Assembly: GCF_040807025.1 (NCBI RefSeq)
Contig: NC_090942.1
Coordinates: 200,810,747-200,874,746 of the forward strand
From: Struthio camelus
Lineage: Eukaryota > Chordata > Aves > Struthioniformes > Struthionidae
Direction: 5' to 3'
Length of the DNA: 64,000 nt
Position 1 is the first letter of the stretch, and the number at the start of each line of letters is the position of its first letter. Made by a program: the position numbers and the translations under genes. This document shows, piece by piece, positions 23,401 to 33,810 of this stretch. Under the pieces are notes generated by a model. That model ran no database searches, was not told where the DNA came from, and saw nothing but the letters and a program-made list of their open reading frames with translations.

Positions 23401-25089
23401 CTTCTCAGACAGATTTAGTCCATCGGTGCCTCACTCACCTCTTTCTAAACCACTGCTCATGTCAGTGTTAGCTAAGCCCTGCTTTTTGCTGGAGAACGCA
23501 ACCAATTGTGTATTTCAATACTGTGCAAGCTTTTATGAAAGCTGGGGTGTTTTTTTTGTTTTGGGTTTTTTTTTTTTTTTTGCCTTGTGAGCCTGTAATA
23601 AATCCTAAGAAAATGCCTGGAACTCTGAAGTTACAGTGTATCAAGACTGTTGCTCAGAACAGACTAATGAGCAACAGTACAATAAACGTACTGGCAACCA
23701 TGTCTACAAATTCATGTAAGTTTGCTTCAAGTTTTAAATGCCACCTCAACAAAAAGGTTAGGAGAGGGCACATGTTTTCATCATTCAGTATTTAAATGAA
23801 ATAGCTGAAGTTCATTATTAAAATTATCCACCTACTTGAAGAGAGGTTCATTGGTGTGTTGGCACTGATGAACTTTAAGTTGTTGATGTTTCCTAAAAGA
23901 CTTGTTACAGCCTTCAAAGTCGCACTGTTTAGGAAATTAAGTTATCATTAGAGGCCAAAAAAGGGAACGCACGTGTCTTTTTTTGAATTCCAAATCCACA
24001 GCGTTTGCACTCATACAAATACTGCATAATAATTTCACTAGATAAACGAAGAGGAGCTTGTTTAGCCTTCATTTTACAGTATTAAAGGTAATTACTCACC
24101 ACGTATTGCTTCTGTTGATTCTCATGCTTGCGTTCAACATGCTTCTTTAAGTTTGATTTTGTTCCAAATTTCTGATTGCATCCATCAGCTATGCACCTGC
24201 AAATAAACTGTAGTTTCTTATTATCACTCTCAAACAGTAATTTGTTTCCTAAGCAGATACATAAATTATTGGAAAGAGAACTGCATGAAGAATAACCAAA
24301 ACTTACAACTCAATTAAAAAAAAAAAAAAACTGGTTTAAAGATAAGAAAAGCCAGAAGTTAAGTTACTACCAGAAGCTACCACAGGAAACGTGTCAGAGC
24401 ACAGTCCGTGACATGCAGCTATTAAGTAACATGAGATAACTGCCCTTCTTCTAATTTTGTATTGTAGGGAGAGCTTTGCCCTTTTCTTTAAGCATCTGTT
24501 ATGGGTCACTGCCAGGTCTGAGGTTTTAAACGAAGAGGATTCCCCAAGTCTCAACCTGCGTGCAAACCCTTACGGCAGCACTGCGGACACCAAAGCAGTG
24601 CCAGCAGGCTCGGTGCGACCTGGACTTTCTGCGTTTTGGGTTCTCACTCCCCTTTGCTTCCGCGAGGGCAAGCGAAGGGCAACGCGTGCGAAGGGCTGAC
24701 AGGGAGCTGGCCTTACTCGAACGGCTTTTCACCCGTGTGCGTAAGAAAGTGTCGCGTGCGGTGGAAATCCCGAGTGAAACCTTTACCGCAGCCTTCATAA
24801 TGGCACACATACGGCCTCTGAGGGGGAAAAAAAAAACAACAAATAAGCAAATAGATAAATAAACGACAGAGGTTTGTTTGGAGGCGAGGAGCCCCCCGCG
24901 GCGCTCGCAGGGCCGCCTCACCGCGCCCGTGTGCCGGCAGAGGTGCGCGTCCAGCCGCCAGGCCTTGCTGAAGGTGGCGTCGCACTCCGGGAAGGAGCAG
25001 ATGAAGGGCCGGGCGGGCAGCGCGCTCCCGCCGCCGCCGCCGGGCGGGGACGCGCGCGCTCCCGCCGCCGCCGCCCGCTCCCCGGCCAT
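20272..25089 (-). CDS. GTF3A: Transcription factor IIIA, nine C2H2 zinc fingers (nine coding exons)
   Basis: Coding exons on the minus strand are 25089-24922, 24817-24717, 24196-24100, 23924-23836, 22902-22829, 21526-21443, 21062-20833, 20751-20692 and 20433-20272. They sum to 1065 bases: 354 residues plus stop, against roughly 365 from memory for human. All nine fingers are present, starting near residues 31, 61, 91, 123, 153, 180, 209, 235 and 267. Hallmarks are [19 protein letters not shown] (finger 3 and linker), [15 protein letters not shown] (finger 4), TWTELLKH (finger 6), [10 protein letters not shown] (finger 7) and [14 protein letters not shown] (finger 8). The C-terminal tail has the conserved basic [20 protein letters not shown] binds the 5S rRNA gene internal control region to start RNA polymerase III assembly, and also binds 5S rRNA. 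Fingers map largely one per exon. The start at 25089 is the first in-frame ATG before finger 1. Confidence 0.97.
20442..20447 (+). terminator. Poly-A signal AATAAA, probable MTIF3 3' end
   Basis: A canonical AATAAA lies about 285 bases after the MTIF3 stop. A weaker CATAAA lies near 20247. Use of the AATAAA would make the MTIF3 3' UTR cover the whole last coding exon of GTF3A in antisense. Confidence 0.55.
20692..20751 (-). CDS. GTF3A: GTF3A exon 8 (end of finger 9)
   Basis: After acceptor 'caacttgcag' the exon encodes [20 protein letters not shown], completing finger 9 with its two histidines and starting the basic tail. The donor is GTAAGC, phase 0. Confidence 0.93.
20833..21062 (-). CDS. 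GTF3A: GTF3A exon 7 (zinc fingers 7, 8 and most of 9)
   Basis: This is the largest coding exon, starting after acceptor 'ttctgtgcag'. It encodes [20 protein letters not shown] (finger 7), [20 protein letters not shown] (finger 8) and [13 protein letters not shown] (finger 9 up to the helix). The donor is GTATGT, phase 0. Confidence 0.96.
21443..21526 (-). CDS. GTF3A: GTF3A exon 6 (zinc finger 6)
   Basis: After acceptor 'tcttaacag' the exon encodes [19 protein letters not shown], then LKHNKESHT. The TWTELLKH core identifies the atypical sixth finger of TFIIIA. The donor is GTAAAC. Confidence 0.93.
21672..21957 (+). mobile_element. CR1 LINE 3' end, 5'-truncated
   Basis: The plus strand reads like the CR1 3' region: 'aatatgacaagagacaatgg', 'caaactggaacatgggaaac', 'ataaggaagaaatcttct', 'gaccctgctttgggcagggt', 'gttggaccatatgaccttca' and 'gaggtcctttccaacctaaa'. 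It lies in the GTF3A intron between exons 6 and 5, antisense to the gene. The copy is diverged and truncated at its 5' end, as is usual for CR1. It is the main support for an avian origin. Confidence 0.9.
22440..22562 (+). repeat. CORE/MIR-like SINE 3' part
   Basis: 'gtttgctcaaggctctacag', 'gaaggctgtctggcaactga' and 'gccttaaccattatcccatc' match the order of the core and tail of sauropsid MIR-like SINEs (tgcccaaggtcacacaggaa, then ctgtggcagagc, then ccttaaccactacacca). It is in the same GTF3A intron as the CR1. Confidence 0.55.
22829..22902 (-). CDS. GTF3A: GTF3A exon 5 (zinc finger 5)
   Basis: After acceptor 'aatacctag' the exon encodes [19 protein letters not shown] and HEKIHEG. The donor is GTAATA, with one base of the Gly codon left of the junction. 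Confidence 0.93.
23836..23924 (-). CDS. GTF3A: GTF3A exon 4 (zinc finger 4)
   Basis: After acceptor 'cctaaacag' the exon encodes [19 protein letters not shown], then [10 protein letters not shown]. The donor 'ttcaa|gtaggt' leaves two bases of a Lys codon. Confidence 0.94.
24100..24196 (-). CDS. GTF3A: GTF3A exon 3 (zinc finger 3)
   Basis: The acceptor 'tatttgcag' completes a Glu codon, followed by [19 protein letters not shown] and the ENQQKQYV linker. The donor is GTGAGT, phase 0. Confidence 0.94.
24717..24817 (-). CDS. GTF3A: GTF3A exon 2 (zinc finger 2)
   Basis: The acceptor 'ccccctcag' leads into [18 protein letters not shown], then the HTGEKPF linker. The donor 'ttcga|gtaagg' leaves two bases of a Glu codon. 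Confidence 0.93.
24922..25089 (-). CDS. GTF3A: GTF3A coding exon 1 (N-terminus, zinc finger 1)
   Basis: The exon encodes [16 protein letters not shown], a Gly-rich stretch and finger 1 ([19 protein letters not shown]). The donor after 'acgggcgcg' is GTGAGG, phase 0. Human GTF3A is reported to initiate at a non-AUG codon. Here an ATG with G at +4 but C at -3 gives about 30 residues before finger 1. Upstream in-frame codons contain no CUG; a further in-frame ATG exists at 25479, but its sequence is low-complexity and promoter-like. Confidence 0.85.
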
Positions 25090-25099
25090 GCGGCAGCGG

Positions 25100-25105
25100 C
25101 ACGTG
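25100..25105. promoter_or_regulatory. CACGTG E-box just upstream of the GTF3A ATG
   Basis: The palindrome CACGTG, in the context GGCACGTGAC, is 11 bases upstream of the start codon. USF/MYC/TFE-family proteins bind this core. The Xenopus TFIIIA promoter is known to be driven by USF through such an element, so a similar use here is plausible though unproven. Confidence 0.45.
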
Positions 25106-25300
25106 ACGGCCGGCGGCGGCGGCGGCGGGCGGCGCTGCCCCCTCCCGCCACCCGCCCAGCAGCGCGCCCACCCCGGAAAAGCCGGCGGTGGCGCGCCCGG
25201 AAGGAGCGGCTCCGCGCATGCGCGGTCTGGGGGGGGGGCACGGCGAGGCGCCGGGTGGGGGGGGGGTGGAGGGAGGCGGCAGGGAGCGGGAGGGCTGCGG

Positions 25301-25309
25301 GTTCGAGAC
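25301..25309 (+). promoter_or_regulatory. B-box-like motif (TFIIIC consensus) in the GTF3A promoter
   Basis: GTTCGAGAC matches the RNA polymerase III B-box consensus GWTCRANNC, inside 'cgggttcgagacccgg'. No A-box or tRNA cloverleaf is recognisable in the preceding 60 bases, so it is not called a tRNA. It lies about 212 bases upstream of the start codon of a Pol III factor gene. Confidence 0.35.
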
Positions 25310-25761
25310 CCGGCTCCTCTGTCAGTGCCGTGCCCGTCCTTAGCGGATCGTTTCCTTCGCCTTTTCCAATCCACAGTGTTAACTGCTGAAGCAATTAGTC
25401 GAGCCAGTGTGCGCTGGGGCGCAGTGACGCTGCCGCGAGGCAGAGGTGGAGGTCTGGGCTGTGGCTGTTGAAGCGACATGGCGCTTCAGGCCCGCTGGTG
25501 CCGGCGAAGGCGTGAAGGCCCGGGGGCAGCCAGCCCCTCGGGTGGCGGCGGCGGCGTCTCCCCCACAGCCCGGCGGCCCCCTCAGTGGCGCAGGGGAGGC
25601 GAGGGGTGTTGGCAGGGTTTCCTCGGAGGGCGTTAGACAGCCGGGTGTTTGAGAGCCGTGTCGCCGTGCCGGCTCGCCCTGTGCGGCCGCTGGTTTTCTG
25701 CGGGGCTCAGGGGCGGTCTGGTCGCTCCGGTCGCCCGGAGGCGGCGCGTTCGTTCCCGAAG

Positions 25762-25778
25762 GCGTACGGATCGTACGC
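25762..25778. repeat. Short perfect inverted repeat in the GTF3A CpG island
   Basis: The arms are GCGTACG and CGTACGC around a three-base GAT loop. It is a CpG-rich near-palindrome with no known role; it could be a protein site or chance. Confidence 0.6.
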
Positions 25779-28700
25779 GCGCTCGGTAGCGAGGGTGACA
25801 GTGTCCGCAAGATCCGGAGAGATACAGAAGCGGCAAAGCACGTGCAAAACACAACAAGACAAGGCAAAACAAAAAACGTTTCTTCCTTTAATTACCAGAC
25901 CAGTTTTGTTTTCCTTAAGTCTTCAAAGGTGAGATGAGAGGAAATAAAACTTGCTTATTCGAGACTGCAAAAGATACAGGTTATGTCCTTGATAGAGAAG
26001 CAAAAGGTTTTACACTCAAAACATCTTGCAGTCCCGGAAGTACAAACTCCGGAGGGACCTTCTAGCATGTCCAGTACCAAAAGAGGAAAGTATTATTCCC
26101 GGGTTGCCCTCAGAAGGAATTGGCTTCTCCTAGCACTTACAGCAACGAGCATTTCAGAGCGAACATCCGCCAAAGTGGCGTGAACGCTCGAGGAGTTGTG
26201 CTCCCGCCTGGCCCCGTGGGGTTGGCTTGTCACGCTCCACAGCCGGCTCGCGGCGCTGACAGCCCACAGCTGCGCCTTCATGGTGTGGCACAGTGGTCTC
26301 GCTCCCTTCTCGGGTCCCGTGTGCCAGCTGCACTTTGCTTGGCCTGATCTACCAGCCACTAAAGGGCTGTGTGTGGTGCACAGGGTCACATCTTCCTCAC
26401 TCAAGAGCTTGTTCCCGAAAGCAGCCCACGGGGAAGATAAACGCTGGTGGGATCCCAGCTCGGTGGTGCTTTCTCCATCACATTATGGGATGCACCAGAC
26501 CCAGCTGCTGTATTGCTACCGGGTATGGTGCCACCTTGCACGTGGGGTGAGGTCTAACTATGCAAACACCGAGGAGTACTTATGCCTAATTCTGGGATCT
26601 TCCACAAAGCAGTGCTTTCAGGCTTTTAGGGGGACATGGGCTCTGCTGCATCCCAGGAGGTCCTGCACAGATCCGAATGGGGCTGACAGCCAAGGCCAGC
26701 TCCACCATAGCTGATTATCTGCTGCTGTGGCCGGCTGTGTGTGCTGTTTCTCAGCACCTCCTCTCTGATTCACCTCCTCAGCAGCTCTGACTTGCAGGGT
26801 CACTACTGCTTTCACAAATGTCACCATCTGTGTGGAGGTCTTTCCAAATAGTCTTGGTCTGAGCTCTTGCCTTGCCAGGGGAGAAGATGGGTCAGCATGA
26901 CATAGGCTGGCCTCAGGTCCATACGAGGGCTATCTCACAGACTCAGACATTAACCTCTGCAGGTTAACACCTACATCCTGGCCTGCAATTCAGGCGTTTG
27001 TAGAGGTCTCTCTCCTGCCCAGGATCTCATGGCAGAGGTGGCGTGTCTCTCTGACCTGTGATCCTGCCATTTCCCCCTCCTGCATGAGGACACAGCTCAG
27101 GAGAGAGGAGGAGGTACTTCACCGAACCAGGGGGATCTGACACCTTGCACAGCAAGGTGTCCCTGCTACACAGCTAGGTGTGTCAGAGGTATCCCATTAT
27201 CTGCTCTATTTTGCAGTATTTCCCGTGCTTTATTTTAGGATGTAGTCCTCTAAATTTGCCTCCTCCACTTGCCCTTGGCTTGAGCAAGACTGCCAGCAGG
27301 GATGCAGAAGTGGTGGCTAGCCCTCATGGAGCCAGCATTAGGGACCTGGAAATGCTATCTCCAACCATCCGTCCAAAGGCGAGGGTAAGACAAGGGAACT
27401 GGGGGTCCCTCTTTCGGAGTCACAATCACATCTGCATAGCTAATCCCTGCAATGGGGTCAACTTCCCCGGGGTATTTCCCTCCTGGTCTTCCCTGGTGCC
27501 CAATGTGTACCTGCCTCTGTGTGGGCTCCTGGCTGTGCTGTGCCCTCTCAGCGCCCTGCCTCCAGCCTCCTGTCATCCCCCCCACCTGCTGCAATTTTCC
27601 CCACAGAGAGCAAGTGTGAGGGATAGGGGGAGAAAGCAGGCACGGGATAGCAACAAGGGAACCGTCCCAGGGAGAAAAGCTCCCGTTCCTTCTTCTCTTT
27701 ATATATCCCAAGAGCCAGAAAAGCCTGAGCAGACGGCAGTGCTTAGAGCAGGCTTGAGAAATGGGAGGAGGGAAGAGGGGGAGATAAGAGGCAGGAACTA
27801 ATCATGTAGGGGGTAGCAGGGAAAGGAGGGGATCCATGGAGTGAGATACAGGGGAGAGGGTTGAAGGACAGGGTGCCTAGCCACCATGCACAGGGTGCTG
27901 CGGGGTGGGGGGGGCAAAGAGGCAAAGAGAAGGGGAGGGAGAAAGGAAAGCTGCCTGGCAGAGCACGAGGATCACGCCAGATCGGGCCAGAAACAGATCA
28001 CCATGGCCCTAAGGGACGTCTCTTATCTCCTAATCTTAGTGTGATTAAGAGAATGGCTGAATCAATCAGTTGGACCCTTGCAAAGCAATGCCAAGAAATG
28101 CAGCTTATTTTCATCGTAGTTTCAGAAGAGAAGTCAGCCTGAAGAAATTTCAGCTTTTGACAAATACTAATCAAAAAACTCAGAAGGAAAGATTACTCTA
28201 ATTTCTTATCTCAGAGTTACAATTAAAAAATACACCTGAAATTTAAAAAAAAGTGATAAATCTCCCTTTTTGAGAATTTGCCTCTTAAAACATGATATTA
28301 TTTCAGACCTTTTTAGCATAGGTAAGGAAATAGTATGCAAGGAAGAAAACTTTTGGAAAATGTCGTTGGCCAGACAGAGAGCAAATATTCATCACAAAGG
28401 GTTTTGCTGCAAGTTTGTGTGACCATTGCATGCACATTAGGTTTTGAAACATGACAGCAGGCCACCTCTTTCTGGTGAGGGCTGGATATTCCAGGTAGAG
28501 ATTTCATCAGGGTCCTCTGAGAATTTTCGTCCAACTTTGGATGAATCCAGGCTTGAGGGATTTTCATTCTGTTGTGCTGTTTACTGTCTTCTGAGCAATT
28601 TAGGGAACTACTGAGGGAGCATTTAAAGAGTCCTGCAGTAGAGCTGGAAAGAGTAGCGGGTCCCGTTTGAGGTTTGGTCTTGCAGTATTCCACTGTGGGA

Positions 28701-29149
28701 GACCTCTAAGAGGTAAGTGAAATGCAAGGGAGAAAAATAAGTCAGTAGATGTAAATTTCCAACACAAGATCCACCCCTCCACTGGAAAACTTTAATAATC
28801 TGTAATCTGAGAAAGATCAAAAAACAGAGAAGAACTGAGGTACAAGGCTCCCTTAGAGGAAAAAAATAACCAGGGTGGATAAATCCCTCAGACTATGATA
28901 AAAGGATACCTTTAAGCCCACAGAATCTAGCCATAATTAAGAAAAAATACAGGAAAGACTACACACACATGCTGTGGATCCTCATTTTTCACAGAACTTC
29001 TGAGTGAATTAACTGGACTTTTTCTACCAAAAGCTGTTTCATTGTCCTACCACGTCATTCTGATCTAGACAAAGTCAAATCTAGTCCAAATATCTCACCT
29101 TTCTTTATGAACATTACACAGAAATGATTTCAATATGTCCAAAAATGCA

Positions 29150-29215
29150 ATATATAGATATATTTTAAATGTATATCTATAATGGGTATCTCTATATAGA
29201 TATATTTGAAATGTA
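29150..29215 (+). repeat. AT-rich direct repeat
   Basis: 'tatagatatattttaaatgt' near 29155 is repeated as 'tatagatatatttgaaatgt' about 41-43 bases later. The segment between is also TA-rich with hairpin potential. Confidence 0.65.
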
Positions 29216-31309
29216 CTTACAGAGTAGCAGTGGTCTACTTCAATGAACTGCAGGAAGGATTCTCCCACATAAGAAAGTCTTTCAAACTGAAAGATGACTT
29301 CTTCCTATAGATTTATTGCTGGCTGAATATTGGCTGTCTGAGGCACTGTGTCTAAGGTCTCATGGCGTCGTGCAATGAAGGTGGGAAGAGTGACTGTGAC
29401 TTAAGAATGACACTAGATACTATTTGCCCATCTACTATTTAGCTGGTCCAATCATATTCCTACAAGTTTTGTGATCATGACTGTGACTGTAGTTTTGACA
29501 CTCCTGCAACAGGTCAAAATATATGTCTAAAAAAAGGAAGGGAGGGCTTCCTGTTTCCCAGAATAAGCGGATGCACAGTGTTGCATAGCTCAGTAAAGAT
29601 GGCAATAGTTGTAAAGAGACTTACTGTAGTCTGAGTAGTTTCTTGGTTATGCTTGGTGCACTGTTGCATGCAAGGCAGGATGGAAATGGAATGGAGCAAA
29701 GAAGTAATTCTAGCATTTTTTCTAAAGGTTTTTTTATTAGAAATGTGAAAATATTGCTATTGCAGATGTGATGAAAACCTATTGTAGTAGCTCTTCCTCT
29801 TTTCTTAAATTACAGAAAGGCTTATTTGTCCCACAGCTAAAGGATGGGAGCTGAACTACATGTGAATTATGCAAATTGGATACCAGAGGTAAACTGCAGT
29901 TAGGGTAATGTTTCCTTGATCTTTCTGTTTACAGAATTGTAGCTGACTTGTAATGGTGCCAGTGTCCTCAGGAGCCCTTTCTAGGGATTTCTGGTAACCA
30001 CAAAAACATGTTAGGAGGGGGATGGAGTTAATCAGTTGGGCTTTCCTGCTGCTATATTCAGCCTAGCAAGCTGACTCTGACAGATGTTTCTGCTTTTAGG
30101 CCACAAGGAACTTTATTGACTGGCTTTTCCTGTGTTCAAGAAGCATGTAAATCTATCAATCAGACTTGTTTTTCATAAGAGCCTTTTCCCATCGGGTGAT
30201 TTTTTTTCAGTCTCTGGCATAGTAGTTTTTAATGAATTTCTTGATAGACTGATCCCACAACAGAATAAATAGAGGAAATTTGCATTACCTGTAAGTGCCT
30301 TTGCCGTCAGAAGGCATGGACTGTAAGTGACGGTGAATTTACACGGCAGAACTGTGTGAAGCAGACCTCAGATGTTTCTGATGACAGCCAACCTCCCCAC
30401 CAGCTAACCTGACCTGCCTGTTTTGTTTGATGAAGAATCAGACCTTGAATAAAACCCCAAGATCTTCTTTAGGGTATCCCTTGTGGGGAGAAGGACCCCA
30501 AGCTGCCTGGGGGCACCTCTGCTCCCCAAGACCTCACTGCAGAAGGTTGTCCCAAAGCCTTCCCTCCTAGGGATGCTCTGGCCTGGGCAAGGCCTCCCTC
30601 TCCTCAGCTCTTCTGCATGGCCCTGCAGGAGGAGCAGGCACGTTCCCAGCACCTGCTCTTGGCTGAGGGGTGAAAATGCAAGGCCCCTCACTCACGCTAG
30701 TTCTGGGCAGCCTGTATTATAGTGGAGTCCCTCTGACAACATTGCAAAAGCTTTTCATCCCTCCTCTCTCCCTAGGGCTCAGACTGCCGTGGAGCTTTCC
30801 ACAGAGCTCTCGTGGCAGCACTCGGTCATGGAGAGCAGGCTGGTCACACGCTACTGACACTTGGCCGTGTTTCGGATTTCCAACCTGTATGAGTGCCTGG
30901 CATGAGCTGGTTCCCCAGGAGTTGAGTCTGATCCAGGCAGGGGGAAGAACACCTTGAGCACAACCTCTCATGGGCTGTGGGCTAATGGGTGACATGCTGA
31001 GGACCCCTCTCCCAGAAAACAACTTCTCCCTCCCTTCCTGCCCCTGCCTGCCTTAGTTAACTCTGAAGGATTTATCTACTCAAGTATTCAGCTCACACAG
31101 CCATTAGACAAGACCAAACAAGTCCATGTTAAAACATAATGGCCCAGCTTCTCTTCTCCATTTCACCATCCTAATCCCTGAAGTTAACAAAGTTACTCCT
31201 CAGTCCCACTGACACAACTCCGGGAAGGAGCTGGTCAGCCCAAAGGAGAGTTACAGGGGTACCAATCTTTCCTGTCTCATGGCACAGCCAATTTTCGGAA
31301 GCAGCATAA

Positions 31310-31800
31310 TACCCAGAATTGTGTTTGCCCTGCAAATGGTACCTTTTTTAATCAGTCACAATTATTTGTGCTTGCAACACAGGCCTCTTAAGGCATCAAA
31401 TTACATGGGTCAATAAGGAAGGCAGTTATCTATCTGACCAAAATTGCCGGTGCAAAATTATGCCTGCAGCTATTTGTGGCCATAAAAACAGGCCGTCCGC
31501 TGAAGGTCAGTTAGAGCAGAAGTTGCCACACAGTAGCTGGAGGACTCCTTCCTCTTCCCCTGGCCTGAATCCCTCAGGGAGTCTCTCTGGCATGAAGTCT
31601 GTTTACTTGGAGAAAGGAGAAACATAATTTCACTCATCCTCTCCTGGCAGCAACGGCTGGGAATTATAGTTATTTTAGCGGACCATAACATTATTATAAT
31701 AATTGCCGCTTCATCAGACAGAATTATTAGTCTGTCAGTAATGTGTTATATAGCAACACTTGTCTCAAATGCCTGTTAATTATCTAAATAAGCAAATTTG
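31310..31800. promoter_or_regulatory. Candidate conserved non-coding element (AT-rich, homeobox-type cores)
   Basis: This non-repetitive block holds many TAAT/ATTA cores ('ggaattatagttattttagc', 'cattattataataattgccg', 'cagaattattagtctgtcag', 'ctgttaattatctaaataag'). Such blocks in gene deserts are often enhancers. No conservation data are available here, so this is a weak call based on texture alone. Confidence 0.2.
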
Positions 31801-33754
31801 CTTCCTTTCCCACCACGAAGATCACCAGTCTTTTGTATCACTTGTGCAGTGGAGGGTGGGATCCTGCAAGCGTTCCTGCCAGTCGTTGTTCCTTGGAGGG
31901 AATGTCTCCTCCGAGCGCAGAAGGCTGCTTGTGTGAGGAGGAGATGCCAGAGCAGCTCCCCAGGCCCTGATTCAAATCCCTTTGAGATCAGTAGAGAGGT
32001 GCTCCCAGTCTTTAATGGGTTTGGATTACGTCCTCAGGTAGTAACTTTTACTGGGCAGGAATTTTGCTTCAGGTATCTCTTGAATACACTCAAGAGATCT
32101 GTCAACTGATAAAATAGTCAGCCTGAAGCCAATACAAACAGCGGAGCTGCTGAATATATTACATTTCTTTCAATGTATAGTTTTTCTACTCGGAAAAGCA
32201 ACCTTCCTTAAACAATGTGATATGCTTTACTGTGCAGAATCAGATCTGCAGTAGCTTTTTAGCCACAGAGACATCCAAGCCTGAAAATGTGGCTTTCACT
32301 GTAAGCGCTTGGGACTGCAAGCACCCCCTGGGCTTCAGGGCACCGTTTCTGCACGCTGCCCGGCAGGGAGGTGCCCACCCGCCCGTCTGCCCTGTGCTCT
32401 CTCCCCGGTGGGCGCCCCTCGGCCTCCTGCCCTCCGCTGAGCACAAAGCGAGCTCCCGACTCCCTGCCGCCACCTCAGTTAATCGCCCGGCAGCTGCCCA
32501 AATTCCTGGCTCTTGGCAGGAGCCCGCACAGAGGCCGAGGTCCAGCGGCTGCTGGAGCAGCCTGAGAGGAGGAAAACCCAGAAGCTCGTCCTCGAGGAGG
32601 CTGTTTCATACAAATCTCACAACATGGAGGTTTCCTCACAATAACGTTTATTTTCTTCGGGGATGTTAGCAAGAGCATAATGAAAACCATCATCAACCCC
32701 CCCAGCCCCCCTGGATCGACTGTTTCCTCAGCCCCCCAGGGGCGCCGGGTGATGCCGCAGCGCACAGCTGTGGGGGCCACTGCTTATTCTGTGCTGCGAA
32801 AAGAAAAGCGGGGGCATTTAGTAAAAGCAAATAGAGCCACCTAGTGACAAGAGAAACACTTCCTTCATTTCACGCTCACGTAGCCCCCAGAAGGGCTGTG
32901 TGCACCACCGCATCCCATGGGAGACAAAGCCCAGCTGCAGGGCACCGACAGCCCTTCTCCCCACAGCCGGCAGGAGTCTGGGGTCCGGGCTCCGAGCGAG
33001 GGGGACGAGCACGGTGCATCCCCAGGAGCATCAGTGCCAATCTCACACTGCTGGGTCACGCCAGGATCCGACCGGAGCGGCACAACGTGCTCGGGAGGTG
33101 AAAGGGGCATTCGCACTTCTGGAAAGAAAGAGTAGCCCGAGACTATTTTGAGCTACTTTAGCCAAACAAGGAGAAAAATCAGGAAAGTTGAAATGCTTCT
33201 TAAAAAAAGAAAAAAATAAAACCACTGTGTTTCAAAATATGGAAATATTTACTTTAAAAAAAAAAAGGTTTCTGGAAATTGTATCCTTTTTAAACAATTA
33301 AACATTTTAGCTTGGACTGAGCATTGCATTCCATCTGACCCAAAACAAAACTCTTCCATAATTTTATATTGCTAAAATATTAAGCAAATGGGTTTTCTGG
33401 CAAGGGAAAAATTATTTTTGTCTGATTTCTTTTCCTTTCCTTTCTCCAGCAAATTCCTCCCCTTCTCCAAAGAATCCCCAGAACTGAGTCTGTTATCAAT
33501 CTAGCTAATTGCAACACTGCAATTCCCAGCAAATTAAGATCCAAAGCCTGCCGTTTTACAGTAAACTCCTCAAACAAAGGGATAATGAGATTACTAAAAA
33601 GATGTTCCTAGGGTAATTTCCATGTGCTTTTTAGTTTATAAAGTGGCAGATAACGTAGACAGCATAGAATTAGCTTTTATGCTAGCCTTCCCAAGCATCA
33701 TCCAGTTCTCGTATCGCTTCTGGGAAGGAAAGAATTCTCCTAATGGAGGAATGG

Positions 33755-33810
33755 AGGTGAGACAGTTTGCCCCAAGATACAGAGAGAGCCAAAGTCAGAT
33801 CTGTCCCCAT
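33755..33810 (+). repeat. MIR-core-like SINE fragment
   Basis: 'tgagacagtttgccccaaga' followed by 'tacagagagagccaaagtca' resembles the MIR core (aagtgacttgcccaaggtca, then cacagcgagtcagtggcaga). It is short and old. Confidence 0.4.

Larger units (their letters stand above)
24860..25830. promoter_or_regulatory. CpG island over GTF3A exon 1 and promoter
   Basis: Composition is strongly GC-rich with dense CpG from the first intron through exon 1 and about 700 bases upstream. No TATA box is obvious near the start. It includes G-runs near 25230-25267 and a CACGTG E-box. The large upstream extent is compatible with a bidirectional promoter; a donor-like 'ttcaaaggtgaga' on the plus strand near 25928 could serve a divergent transcript. 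Confidence 0.8.

Noticed and set aside
25240-25330. A tRNA gene around the GTTCGAGAC motif
   Set aside because: The T-arm-like part is present, but no A-box, acceptor stem or anticodon arm could be fitted in the G-rich sequence before it. It was kept only as a B-box-like motif.
24874-25652. Plus-strand open frames opposite GTF3A exon 1 as genes
   Set aside because: They are shadows of the GC-rich exon and island, without motifs.
26196-26714. 172-residue open frame as a gene
   Set aside because: No recognisable domain and no supporting splice structure, and alternative frames overlap it.
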